Positions 7,574 to 16,007 of a stretch of DNA of 62,214 nucleotides are shown here, piece by piece. The notes under the pieces were generated by a model, which had not been told where the DNA came from, ran no database searches, and was given only the letters and a program-made list of their open reading frames with translations. The stretch's first letter is position 1. Each line of letters starts with the position of its first letter. A program made the translations under genes and the position numbers. Source of the DNA: JAAUQA01 sp036351435 (GTDB taxonomy: Bacteria; Pseudomonadota; Gammaproteobacteria; Competibacterales; Competibacteraceae); assembly GCA_036351435.1 (NCBI GenBank), contig JAZBPA010000076.1, positions 1-62,214 of the forward strand, written 5' to 3'.

Positions 7574-8703
7574 CCACCGACAGGCAAATCGCGCGGATCG
7601 CCCCAATTGGAGATACAGCGATCCACTTCGCACCCATCCCAAGCACCGTTGGCGTTATTGTCCAGGAACCACTGACTACCCCGCTTGACACCGATTTCGC
7701 TAAAACCGTCGCTGTTCCAATCCGCTACGACCGGTTGGTCGTTGGGAGAGCCGAAGGTGAAGCAGCTGTCCGTTTCACACCCGTCCCATAATTCATTATC
7801 GTTGCTGTCCAGGAACCAGTGCCGACTATTCCGCACCACACCAATCTGGTCTCCCAGAGTGGTGGTCACACCCCCAGTCGCTAGAAAAACAGCTGAGTCC
7901 AGAATCGAATCGCTGGCGTCGGCGATCGCCAGTTTAAGGGTATTAGCAACTCCGGGGTTGACGATTGCTGTGCAGGTCAACAGGACCGTCAAACCGTCCA
8001 TCTCGGTGTCGATAGAACCGCCCCCATCGTTGAGATCGTTATTGATATATGCTTCGGGATTAGTCGCCGTGCCTTCACCAAAAGGATTACCGTTATTGAT
8101 GGTATTGATGGACACTGGGTCTTCGTCGACCAGCGCACAGTTCTTGTCGTTGACGAAAAAGGCGAACACGTCGTTGAATGAACTCTCAACGAATTCGTTG
8201 TACTCCTCCGAGGCAAAGACGTAGCGGATAAACAGCACAGACGCGTTCGGCACCAAATCGAATTCAAGTATGGTAGCGTCATTAGTATCGAAACCGGACA
8301 AATCGGTCAGATCTTGATCACCGGGCGTGCCGAGATCGGTGCTGGTATTATCTGAAGTATTCGGGCCGACCACATCGATAGCCTGGCCACTACTGAGGAT
8401 AACACCGCTTTCAAAGCCTATAATTCCGGTGCCTCCGATAAACGTACCAGCCGCCAAGTCGCCGCCGATATAGTTAATGTTGGAAATCTCCACACCTGGA
8501 CCGGCCAAGAGTTGCGCGAGGTCCGTTGCCGTTAAATCTCCGGTGAGATCCTCGACTTCCAGGCCGGTAGCGCGGTTGGGGACGTGAATTTTGGCTTCCC
8601 CGCGCCGCTCGGCGGCCGAGGTTGCGGGAGGGGCCAATACGGCCAGGGTCAGCAGCGCTATAACCCATAATCTGGGGATGTGAAAGTTCTCTAGGAAGTT
8701 CAT
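7558..8703 (-). CDS. exported choice-of-anchor L domain protein, paralogue
   Basis: A 381-residue paralogue of the neighbouring gene. The start at 8703 is preferred because AGGA lies eight bases upstream and a normal signal peptide follows (LWVIALLTLAVLAPPATSA). The choice-of-anchor L region shows AAGTFIGGTGIIGFESGVIL, FASEEYNEFVESSFNDVFAFF and GVANTLKLAIADASDSILDS, nearly colinear with the paralogue. The C-terminus has two WFLD/NGN repeats with cysteine pairs (DGCETDSC, DGCEVDRC), one fewer than the sister protein. The two genes are 63 bases apart, so they probably arose by tandem duplication. Role unknown, likely cell-surface. Confidence 0.82.
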   Translation of the reverse strand: MNFLENFHIPRLWVIALLTLAVLAPPATSAAERRGEAKIHVPNRATGLEVEDLTGDLTATDLAQLLAGPGVEISNINYIGGDLAAGTFIGGTGIIGFESGVILSSGQAIDVVGPNTSDNTSTDLGTPGDQDLTDLSGFDTNDATILEFDLVPNASVLFIRYVFASEEYNEFVESSFNDVFAFFVNDKNCALVDEDPVSINTINNGNPFGEGTATNPEAYINNDLNDGGGSIDTEMDGLTVLLTCTAIVNPGVANTLKLAIADASDSILDSAVFLATGGVTTTLGDQIGVVRNSRHWFLDSNDNELWDGCETDSCFTFGSPNDQPVVADWNSDGFSEIGVKRGSQWFLDNNANGAWDGCEVDRCISNWGDPRDLPVGGLWRP

Positions 8704-8763
8704 TATTTTATTCCTGTTCGCTAGGATCAAATACTGCATATACCAGAAACATTACGAAGAATA

Positions 8764-8793
8764 GGGTGGATTCGCCAAAGGCGCAATCCATTC
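8764..8793. repeat. short imperfect palindrome resembling a dispersed repeat
   Basis: The segment starting GGGTGGATTCGCC and ending GGCGCAATCCATTC forms an imperfect inverted repeat around AAA. It resembles the short palindromic elements of the type GGTGGATTAGCG...CGTAATCCACC that are scattered between genes in many proteobacteria. Only this one clear copy is visible here. It lies between a minus-strand dehydrogenase gene and a minus-strand exported protein gene and could be an mRNA-end structure. Confidence 0.4.
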
Positions 8794-8886
8794 AGTGCAA
8801 GATGCGATTTTGCCCGAGATTTCGCCGATAGACGGTATAATTCCGCGTGTCATACCCTGCCTTATGATAGTAAGTTGGCCACGGTA

Positions 8887-9843
8887 TTACCGCACAACTC
8901 TGATTGGCGCTCCCTGCAGGAAACCCGCTATATTTTCCACCAATTGTCCAGTCAAACGCTGACGGGCTTCGCGGCTCCCCCAGGCACAATGGGGCGTTAC
9001 AATTAGGTTAGGAATCCCTTTTTCCAATAGAGGATTACCCTGAGTCGGTGGTTCTTCGGTCAATACATCTACACCGGCTCCGCCCAACGCGCCTTCCTGC
9101 AGCGCTCTAGCCAAAGCGGTCTCATCGACAATGCCCCCACGGGCAGCATTGATGAGAATTGCATCACGCCGCATCAACGCTAATTCCCAGGTGCCGATTA
9201 AACTACGGGTATCGGGGGTAAGCGGACAATGCAAGCTCAGCACATCGACCTGTGGTAACAATATAGGCAGGGGAACCCGCCCATTTTCGGGTTCCAGGGT
9301 ACCTGGCCGTTGCGCAATCAAGACTTGCATACCAAACGCTTCTGCGATGCGTGCGACATTCTTGCCCAGTTCGCCATAGCCTATAATCCCCAGCGTTTTG
9401 CCGGCAAGTTCCCGGATCGGGAAATCCAACAGACAAAACTGCTCAGCTCCTTGCCAGCGCTGCTCGGCAACCGCCCGATGATAATCCGGCAGATGGGTCA
9501 TCAATGCCAGCGTGAGGCTGAACACATGCTGCACGACTGACGGCGTGCCGTAACCCTGACAGTTACAGACCGTAATCCCTAAGCGGGTTGCCGCTTCCAA
9601 ATCGACGTTATTGGTCCCCGTGGCGGCAACGCAAATCAACCGTAGCTCCGGGGCCGACTCCAGGGCGGCAGCGTCCAAAACCACCTTGTTGCTGATCACC
9701 ACAGTCGCACCCGCGATCCGCTCTATCACTTGCACCGAGGACGTCTTGGGATAATAGCGCATCGTAGGTAGACAATTGTCCAGAGCACTCAAGTCCAGAT
9801 CATTGAGATCTAGTGAGGCCCTGTCGAGAAAAACGCCGAGCAT
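8887..9843 (-). CDS. D-2-hydroxyacid dehydrogenase, glycerate dehydrogenase-like
   Basis: A 318-residue cytosolic NAD(P)-dependent dehydrogenase of the D-isomer 2-hydroxyacid family, the usual length. The dinucleotide-binding fold shows LGIIGYGELGKNVARIAEAFG near residues 148-168. The catalytic set is visible: Arg in NAARGGIVDE, Glu in DVLTEEPP and His in VTPHCAWGS. The N-terminal text VAATGTNNVDLEAA is like HprA, so hydroxypyruvate/glycerate interconversion is the best guess, though other 2-hydroxyacids are possible. A TATAAT -10 element and a 16-base palindrome lie upstream, in the divergent region shared with hemH. Confidence 0.85.
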   Translation of the reverse strand: MLGVFLDRASLDLNDLDLSALDNCLPTMRYYPKTSSVQVIERIAGATVVISNKVVLDAAALESAPELRLICVAATGTNNVDLEAATRLGITVCNCQGYGTPSVVQHVFSLTLALMTHLPDYHRAVAEQRWQGAEQFCLLDFPIRELAGKTLGIIGYGELGKNVARIAEAFGMQVLIAQRPGTLEPENGRVPLPILLPQVDVLSLHCPLTPDTRSLIGTWELALMRRDAILINAARGGIVDETALARALQEGALGGAGVDVLTEEPPTQGNPLLEKGIPNLIVTPHCAWGSREARQRLTGQLVENIAGFLQGAPIRVVR

Positions 9844-9914
9844 AGGCTAATCTCCTATCTGAGCTCCCAGAGGAGTATTGCGTTGAGAAAATAATGGTCT
9901 GAGCGTTTCGATCA

Positions 9915-9920
9915 ATTATA
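9915..9920 (-). promoter_or_regulatory. candidate -10 element for the hydroxyacid dehydrogenase gene
   Basis: ATTATA on the plus strand reads TATAAT on the minus strand, about 72 bases before the ATG at 9843. The -35 region is weak (TTAAGT at 9939-9944 with an 18-base spacer). The adjacent palindrome at 9919-9934 overlaps it, which would suit a regulated promoter. Confidence 0.4.
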
Positions 9921-9934
9921 GCTGTGAACAGCTA
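9919..9934. promoter_or_regulatory. 16-base palindrome, candidate operator
   Basis: TAGCTGTGAACAGCTA is a perfect inverted repeat with seven-base arms and a two-base centre. It lies between the divergent dehydrogenase and ferrochelatase genes and overlaps the -10 element of the former. Position and symmetry suggest a dimeric regulator site. The regulator is unknown. Confidence 0.45.
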
Positions 9935-9971
9935 ATGAACTTAACCACCTTCTCCCAAACCAAGGTAAAGT

Positions 9972-9977
9972 TATAAT
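9972..9977 (+). promoter_or_regulatory. candidate -10 element for hemH
   Basis: A perfect TATAAT lies 39 bases before the GTG start of hemH. No good -35 hexamer is seen 16-18 bases upstream, so the promoter may need an activator or the match may be chance. Confidence 0.4.
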
Positions 9978-10016
9978 GAATTTTACTTCCAGACGACTAA
10001 TGTCACTTGCAATATT

Positions 10017-11120
10017 GTGAAACAAGAAGCGACTTTCTCTCATGAACAGGAGCCCTGTAGCGGCATTCTGCTGGCTAATTTAGGGACTCCTGAGCAGCCT
10101 ACCGCGGGGGCCGTGCGCCGTTATCTGCGTGAGTTTCTGTGGGATCCGCGGGTAGTAGAAGTACCCCGCCTCATATGGTGGTTGATCTTAAACGTATTTA
10201 TCCTGCCACTGCGTTCTGGGCAATCTGCGCGCCGCTATCGCATGATCTGGTCTGAGGACGGCTCACCGTTACTGAGTATTACCCAACGTCAAGCAGCGGC
10301 CATTGCTGAACGCCTGGAGGCGCAGTGCGGGGGCTCGGTGAAAGTAGTGGTGGGTATGCGCTACGGCAATCCCTCTATTGCCAGTGCCTTGAACGAGTTA
10401 CGGGAAGCAGGCGCTCGTCGCCTGTTGATATTGCCACTCTATCCCCAATACTCGGCGACCACGACCGCCTCTACGTTTGACGCCGTGGCCAAGGAGCTCA
10501 GAACCTGGCGTTGGCTACCGGAATTACGCATGGTTAATCATTACCATGATGATGCTTCCTATATCGAAGCGGTGGGGGAGAGTATCCGCGCTAGCTGGAG
10601 TGAGACGCCACCCGGGGAAAAACTATTGTTTTCTTTTCATGGCTTACCGCGACGTAATTTGCTGGCTGGCGATCCGTATCATTGTGAATGTCATAAAACT
10701 GCTCGGCTCATTGCTGACTATCTGCAATTGGGCGCCGAGGATTGGGCGGTTGCGTTCCAGTCCCGCTTCGGTCCGGCGGAATGGCTTAAACCTTACGCCA
10801 GTGATCTGCTGAAGGAATGGGCCAAGCAAGGGACTAAGAGTGTCGATGTGGTCTGCCCCGGCTTTGCTGCCGATTGTCTGGAAACTTTGGAGGAGATTGA
10901 GCAGGAAAACCGGCAGTTTTTTCTCAAGGCCGGTGGCGAGCAGTATCGCTATATTCCGGCATTGAACGATGATCCCCGACACATTGAAACCTTGCTGCAA
11001 ATCATTCTGAAGCATGGCGCAGGATGGCCCGAATTAGCACCCGACTTTGATAGGTCCACTGCCGCACACGCCAGGGAAGCGACCCAACAGTGGGCTCAAG
11101 CGATGGGTGCGGATCGTTGA
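10017..11120 (+). CDS. hemH: ferrochelatase
   Basis: A 367-residue protein that inserts Fe2+ into protoporphyrin IX, the last step of haem synthesis. The opening ILLANLGTPEQPTAGAVRRYLREFLWDPRVVE is characteristic. Further on are LLILPLYPQYSATTTAS near residue 140, the catalytic His region LLFSFHGLPRRNL near 205, and the C-terminal VVCPGFAADCLETLEEIEQE with the conserved His/Glu surroundings. The start is a GTG at 10017 with no clear Shine-Dalgarno. Length matches proteobacterial enzymes. It is followed within 37 bases by a membrane-fusion protein gene, with which it may share a transcript but no obvious function. Confidence 0.96.
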   Translation: MKQEATFSHEQEPCSGILLANLGTPEQPTAGAVRRYLREFLWDPRVVEVPRLIWWLILNVFILPLRSGQSARRYRMIWSEDGSPLLSITQRQAAAIAERLEAQCGGSVKVVVGMRYGNPSIASALNELREAGARRLLILPLYPQYSATTTASTFDAVAKELRTWRWLPELRMVNHYHDDASYIEAVGESIRASWSETPPGEKLLFSFHGLPRRNLLAGDPYHCECHKTARLIADYLQLGAEDWAVAFQSRFGPAEWLKPYASDLLKEWAKQGTKSVDVVCPGFAADCLETLEEIEQENRQFFLKAGGEQYRYIPALNDDPRHIETLLQIILKHGAGWPELAPDFDRSTAAHAREATQQWAQAMGADR

Positions 11121-11156
11121 GGAGTCCGGCTTGGTCTCAAGCTTAATAGTGGTTTC

Positions 11157-12413
11157 GTGAGGATTACTCGTTCTCCTCTACTGATCCGGTTTGGATTACC
11201 GATAGCGATTCTTGCGCTAGCTATCGGTAGTTTCGTTATGCTGCGCACGACACGCCCGGCAGTGCCCGCGGTGCAAACCGAAGAAAAAGCATGGCGAGTG
11301 ACTACTGTTGAGATTGCGCCTGCTCGTTACCAACCCGAGTTGTTGCTATACGGCACTGTTGATGCGCCTCGACAAGCTGAATTAAGTGCTGCTATAGCTG
11401 CGGACGTTACCCAAGTGCTGGTCGCTGAGGGCCAGTTGGTTGCAGACCAACAGTTACTGGTGAAGTTAGACGAGCGGGACGGACAACTCACGCTGCGCCA
11501 GCGCGAGGCGGATGTGGCAGAAATCCAAGCCTTGATCGACAGTGAGTTGAAACGCTATCGCAGCGATCGGGAAGCTTTGGAATATGACAAGGCTATGCTG
11601 GAGTTGGATCGTCGGGCGGTAACTCGTGCCGAGGATTTGAGACGACGCAGGGTCGGTTCTGAATCGCTGCTCGACGAGGCCCGGTTGGCGTTTCAGCGCC
11701 AAGCGCTGGCAGTAAACGCTCGGCAACTAGCTATTGATGACCATAGCACTCGCTCGGCCCAGCTGCGAGCCCGGCTGGCAAGAGCTGAAGCACTGCGCGA
11801 TCAGGCCGAGTTGGATTTGCAACGCACGCAGATTGTCGCGCCATTTGCTGGCCGAGTAGCGGGTGTGCGGGTTGCGCCGGGTGATCGAGTTCGGATTGGC
11901 GATACCTTGGTATCCTTCTACGCCACTGCTGAGTTGGAAATTCGCGCTCAGGTTCCTTTCCGCTATTTGCCGGTGATCCGGGATACCTTGCGAGAAGGGG
12001 GAGCTTTGATCGCTTATGGACAGTGGGACGGTCGTTCTCTGTCAGCACGTTTGCAACGGCTAAGCGCGCAAACGGCAAGCACGTTGGGCGGTATTGATGC
12101 ACTGTTTGTCCCTGTTAACGGTACCGACACCATTGTGCCGGGTCGCTTGTTGCGTCTCGTTTTACAGCTACCCCCGCAGGAGCAGATCGTCGCATTGCCG
12201 GCTAGTGCTCTGTACGGGCTGGATAGGGTCTATCGTCTGGCGGATGGTCGTTTGGCTGCGGTGACGGTAGAACGCGTTGGGGAACGGTATAATCCAGACG
12301 GTAGCGCACAGGTGTTGATTCACAGTCCTGTATTGCAAGCAGGAGATAGACTCATCACAACCCAATTGCCCAATGCTGTAGAAGGGCTTAAGGTCACGAC
12401 TGCCAATTTATAA
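11157..12413 (+). CDS. periplasmic adaptor (membrane-fusion) protein, RND/HlyD type
   Basis: A 418-residue protein anchored by one N-terminal membrane segment (LLIRFGLPIAILALAIGSFVML, residues 7-28). It has the layout of tripartite-efflux adaptors: a first lipoyl half-motif (GTVDAPRQAELSAAIAADV), a long alpha-helical hairpin rich in Arg, Glu and Leu (about 105-220), the second lipoyl half (TQIVAPFAGRVAGVRVAPGDRV), then beta-barrel and proximal domains. Adaptors bridge an inner-membrane pump and an outer-membrane channel. No pump or channel gene is next to it, since the following gene is a kinase. The start is a GTG at 11157. Confidence 0.85.
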   Translation: MRITRSPLLIRFGLPIAILALAIGSFVMLRTTRPAVPAVQTEEKAWRVTTVEIAPARYQPELLLYGTVDAPRQAELSAAIAADVTQVLVAEGQLVADQQLLVKLDERDGQLTLRQREADVAEIQALIDSELKRYRSDREALEYDKAMLELDRRAVTRAEDLRRRRVGSESLLDEARLAFQRQALAVNARQLAIDDHSTRSAQLRARLARAEALRDQAELDLQRTQIVAPFAGRVAGVRVAPGDRVRIGDTLVSFYATAELEIRAQVPFRYLPVIRDTLREGGALIAYGQWDGRSLSARLQRLSAQTASTLGGIDALFVPVNGTDTIVPGRLLRLVLQLPPQEQIVALPASALYGLDRVYRLADGRLAAVTVERVGERYNPDGSAQVLIHSPVLQAGDRLITTQLPNAVEGLKVTTANL

Positions 12414-12507
12414 ACAGCAAATGATTACGCACGCTGCAGGTCAGGCTTAGCCATGACGATATGCAGTGCCTTACTCAGAATAACCCATAGAGCAGACCCT
12501 CATCAGC

Positions 12508-15384
12508 ATGGAGATACCCGGCTATAGAATCGAAGGCGAACTCGGTCGTGGCGGCATGGCGACCGTCTATTTGGCGGTGCAAGAATCTCTGGAACGCCGG
12601 GTGGCGCTAAAGATCATTAACCCCGCTTTAGTCACCGACGAAAACTTTACTAAACGCTTTATCCGGGAAGGAAAAATTATTGCGCAATTGATGGACCCGA
12701 GCATCGTCACTATTTTCGATGTGGGGAATCATGGCGAGATTTACTTTTATCTGGCCATGGAGTATTTACCCGGCGGGAATTTGGCCGACCGCATGAAAAC
12801 CGGGCTACCCTTAGCCGAAGTCTTAAGAATCATTAAGATTGTCGCCGGCGCACTCGGTCATGCACATAAACAAGGCATCGTCCACCGGGATATCAAGCCG
12901 CAAAACATTATGTTCCGTGAGCAAGGCGATCCCGTGTTGACTGATTTCGGTATCGCCAAAGCTATTGGTAGCGCCACAGTGATGACGCAATCCGGGGTTT
13001 CGCTAGGGACCCCGCGTTACATGAGTCCGGAACAGGTCAGAGGCAAGTTGGTTGACGCTCGCTCGGATCTCTACAGTTTGGGCGTCCTGTTTTACGAAAT
13101 GCTAACCGGGCAGCTTCCCTATACTGCTGATGACAGCTTTGCCCTGGCGTTTAAACATGTAACCGAGCCGATCCCTGATTTACCTCCTAAGCTGGTTGCT
13201 TTCCAACCGGTTTTGAATAGTCTGCTTGCCAAAGATCCGGAAGAACGCTACGCGTCATCTGAACAGTACCTCTTGGCATTAGCGCGGGCGGAGCATGATT
13301 ATTTCACTCCACCTAGGGCCGATTACGACAAGACTGTCGTGACACCTGTGCCGATACCTATCCAACGTCGGCAACGAAAGAAACCTGTCAAACTATGGAC
13401 AATAGTTGCCTCGGTGGCAGTTTTTACCGGGTTGTCGGCGGGCGGAATTTACCTGTTTTTGAATCAGTCGCAACTCACTCAAACACCACGAATCGTTACG
13501 GTACCACCTGATCCGGTGGAAAATAAACAAGCCGTTCTGTCAGACACTGAACAACAACACATTGAAGAGCAGCGTCAACAAGCGGCACGTTTTCTCAACG
13601 CTGCCGAGCAGGAGATTCAACGTGATGCATTGGAATCCGGCTTGGAACAGATTGCGCAAGGATTGCAAATTATGCCAGAGCATCAGGAGCTATTAGCCCT
13701 GCGCGAACAGGTGCAGGCTCGATTACAAGAAGCCGAGCAGCTAGCGGAAGCGGCTCAACAGCAAGCACGACTACAAAAGGCGCAGGAGGTAGCAGAAGCC
13801 GCGCAACAGCAAGCTCAATTACAAAAGGACAAAGCAGCCGAGCAGCTAGCGGAAGCGGTTCAACAACAAGCCGACGATGCTTTTGAAAAAGCTGAACAGC
13901 TTCGTCAAACGGATGAGTTGGACGCAAGCCTGCAAACTATTTCAGAAGGGTTGCAGGCGGTTCCAGATCACGTTGGATTGCTTGCCCTGCATGAAGAAAT
14001 TCAGGCACAACAGACACGTCAACGTGAGCAAACAGAGCAGCGGCAGAGTGAAATACAAACCACTTTGGTGCAAGCGCGGCGATTGCGTGACGCTGGTGAT
14101 TTAGCGGGCAGCCGTGCTGCAGTCGAGCGTGGCTTGGCACTGGCCCCTGAACAGCGTGAACTACTGGCTTTGCGGGATTCGCTGAATGCTCAGCGAACTG
14201 AATCTCAGCTGGCTAGTTTGTTAGAAAAGTGTTTAGCTCACCTCAACGCTAATCGATTAACGACAGGTCGTGGTGGTAACGCCTTCGATTGCTATTCCGA
14301 TATATTGCGACAATATCCTGGCAACCAAGATGCACGGTCGGGTCTGCAGCGCATTGAGGATAAATACATCAACTGGGCCGAGGCATCCCTACGCAAAAGC
14401 GATACTGCGAAAACTGACAGCTATCTGCAGCGACTTGAACAGGTGAATCCTCAGTCCAGCCGTTTGCTGGCACTGCGTAATCAGGTAACCCAGCTTAAGC
14501 AAGCGGATCAAACTGAGGCCCAGGTCCAGGCCCAGGCTGAAGCAAAAGCTCAAGCTGAGGCCGAAGCTCGGGCGCAAGCTGAGGCTCAAGCAAAAACCCA
14601 GGCCGCAGCAGAGGAAAAAGCCGAAGCCGAAGCCGAAGCCCAAGCGAAAGCCCAGGCTGAGGCCCAGGCTGAAGCCCAGGCTGCATTCGAGGCGCAAGCC
14701 GAAACCATGTGGAACGCGGTTAAAAGCAGTGACGATCCGGCCGATATAGAACAATTTTTGACCGCCTTCGCGGACAGCCCACGGTATGCCCTAGCAGCCC
14801 GTTTGAAGCTCGAAGAGCTGCAACAACGCCAGCAGCCACCGAGCAAAACAACAGAGCAAGCCACACCCGAGCCACCGCCACCAGCACCACCGACCACTCA
14901 GGCCGAGAAACAAGCGCCCGGTTGTGTCGAAGGCAATTGTAGCAATGGAATCGGTACTTTCCATTATCCTAATGGCGACAAATATTCAGGTGAGTTCAGA
15001 AACGCCGTAATTAATGGCCGTGGCACTTATCAGTATAGTAATGGTGAAAAGTATGTGGGTGAATTCAAAAACGGACTGTTAAATGGCCGTGGCACTTATC
15101 ACTATAACAGCGGTAATCGTTATGATGGCCAATGGGAAAATGGCAAAAGACACGGCCAAGGTGCATTTTTCAATGCAAACCGTGGTGATAAATACGTTGG
15201 CACTTACAGGAACGGTCGTGCTAATGGGCAAGGTATCTATTACTACTCAAACGGTGACCGCTACGAAGGCGAATGGCGAAACGGTAGAAAGCATGGTGAA
15301 GGTGTTTTTTATTCCGCCAGCGGGAAAAAAGTGGTCGGTATATGGGAAAACGATAGGAGGGTCAAAGTTACCGTGATTCAGTAA
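12508..15384 (+). CDS. transmembrane Ser/Thr protein kinase with C-terminal MORN repeats
   Basis: A 958-residue PknB-like kinase. The catalytic domain fills residues 1-260: GELGRGGMATVYLA (Gly loop), VALKII (Lys about 35), VHRDIKPQNIMF (catalytic loop about 125-136), LTDFGIAKA and GTPRYMSPEQVRG. A single membrane helix follows (WTIVASVAVFTGLSAGGIYLF, about 296-316). Residues 345-670 are helical and partly repeated (two copies of a segment with SLQTISEGLQAVPDHVGLLAL-like text), suggesting TPR-like or coiled-coil structure. Residues about 669-731 are an Ala/Gln/Glu low-complexity stretch. A Pro-rich linker leads to six MORN-type repeats (YPNGDKYSGEF, YSNGEKYVGEF and so on) from about 807 to the end. 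The kinase is cytoplasmic and the repeats would be periplasmic. Targets are unknown. Confidence 0.92.
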   Translation: MEIPGYRIEGELGRGGMATVYLAVQESLERRVALKIINPALVTDENFTKRFIREGKIIAQLMDPSIVTIFDVGNHGEIYFYLAMEYLPGGNLADRMKTGLPLAEVLRIIKIVAGALGHAHKQGIVHRDIKPQNIMFREQGDPVLTDFGIAKAIGSATVMTQSGVSLGTPRYMSPEQVRGKLVDARSDLYSLGVLFYEMLTGQLPYTADDSFALAFKHVTEPIPDLPPKLVAFQPVLNSLLAKDPEERYASSEQYLLALARAEHDYFTPPRADYDKTVVTPVPIPIQRRQRKKPVKLWTIVASVAVFTGLSAGGIYLFLNQSQLTQTPRIVTVPPDPVENKQAVLSDTEQQHIEEQRQQAARFLNAAEQEIQRDALESGLEQIAQGLQIMPEHQELLALREQVQARLQEAEQLAEAAQQQARLQKAQEVAEAAQQQAQLQKDKAAEQLAEAVQQQADDAFEKAEQLRQTDELDASLQTISEGLQAVPDHVGLLALHEEIQAQQTRQREQTEQRQSEIQTTLVQARRLRDAGDLAGSRAAVERGLALAPEQRELLALRDSLNAQRTESQLASLLEKCLAHLNANRLTTGRGGNAFDCYSDILRQYPGNQDARSGLQRIEDKYINWAEASLRKSDTAKTDSYLQRLEQVNPQSSRLLALRNQVTQLKQADQTEAQVQAQAEAKAQAEAEARAQAEAQAKTQAAAEEKAEAEAEAQAKAQAEAQAEAQAAFEAQAETMWNAVKSSDDPADIEQFLTAFADSPRYALAARLKLEELQQRQQPPSKTTEQATPEPPPPAPPTTQAEKQAPGCVEGNCSNGIGTFHYPNGDKYSGEFRNAVINGRGTYQYSNGEKYVGEFKNGLLNGRGTYHYNSGNRYDGQWENGKRHGQGAFFNANRGDKYVGTYRNGRANGQGIYYYSNGDRYEGEWRNGRKHGEGVFYSASGKKVVGIWENDRRVKVTVIQ
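14512..14700 (+). repeat. Ala-Gln-Glu low-complexity coding repeat in the kinase
   Basis: Short units such as GAGGCCCAGGCT and GAAGCCCAAGCG are repeated with small variations, encoding alternating Ala, Gln, Glu and Lys. The protein segment should be a long helix or coiled coil between the helical repeats and the MORN domain. The DNA could change length by slippage. Confidence 0.7.
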
Positions 15385-15442
15385 TTCTCTTTTTGGAATA
15401 GGGAATGCCTAATGCTTAGAATAGTGTTTTCTAGCCGGCAAT

Positions 15443-15997
15443 CTATCGGCAATGATCCGGCCGCATAAAAAAGGGTACTGTTCCTTTATCAGCCCGAGTG
15501 CAATGCCATTCAGTATCGTTTGAAGATTCCGAAACAGTGAGGATGATAGTGTTGTCGTCACCAAGTTCCGATAAAGCATACGTCAGTATCACCTCAACTG
15601 AATGAGTTGACTCAAACGTATTTCCTCTAATTTCTATATGTTCCAGATGCTCAGTTTGATAGTACTCTTTTTCGAGCAGCCCCGCTTGATAATTGTTTGT
15701 TGGCCAGACTTGCCCCCGTTTATGGTAGGACTCTAAGACCTTATTCAAGACAGGTCTTGCTTCTTCGATTCCTTCAGCGATACGAGTTCGGGTTTTGTGA
15801 TTCTGATAGGCCGGAATCGCGATAATTGCGATAAGACTGAGTACAGTAATGATGGTTATGAATTCTATAACCATCAGGCCTTGCTGTTTTGCAACGGAAG
15901 AAGGGCGAACGAATTGTAAGAGAAACGAACGGTAAAATAACATAGTGAATCTGACTATTGATCTAGAAACTGATAGCCGCACCGTGCTTGTTTGCAT
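15443..15997 (-). CDS. type IV pilin-like protein (prepilin leader)
   Basis: A 184-residue protein with a prepilin peptidase site: KQQG, then LMVIEFITIITVLSLIAIIAIPAYQ (mature residues 1-25), including Glu5 and the long hydrophobic helix ending IPAYQ. This is the signature of type IV pilins and related pseudopilins. The first mature residue is Leu rather than Phe or Met. The leader is 40 residues from this start, or 22 from the inner ATG at 15943; neither has a good ribosome site. The globular part has a possible short C-terminal loop, with two cysteines (CTRADK... HCR) near the end, as in many pilins. It lies 10 bases after a HAMP membrane protein, apparently in one operon. No other pilus genes are nearby. 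Confidence 0.82.
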   Translation of the reverse strand: MQTSTVRLSVSRSIVRFTMLFYRSFLLQFVRPSSVAKQQGLMVIEFITIITVLSLIAIIAIPAYQNHKTRTRIAEGIEEARPVLNKVLESYHKRGQVWPTNNYQAGLLEKEYYQTEHLEHIEIRGNTFESTHSVEVILTYALSELGDDNTIILTVSESSNDTEWHCTRADKGTVPFFMRPDHCR

Positions 15998-16007
15998 TTG
16001 TTATATT

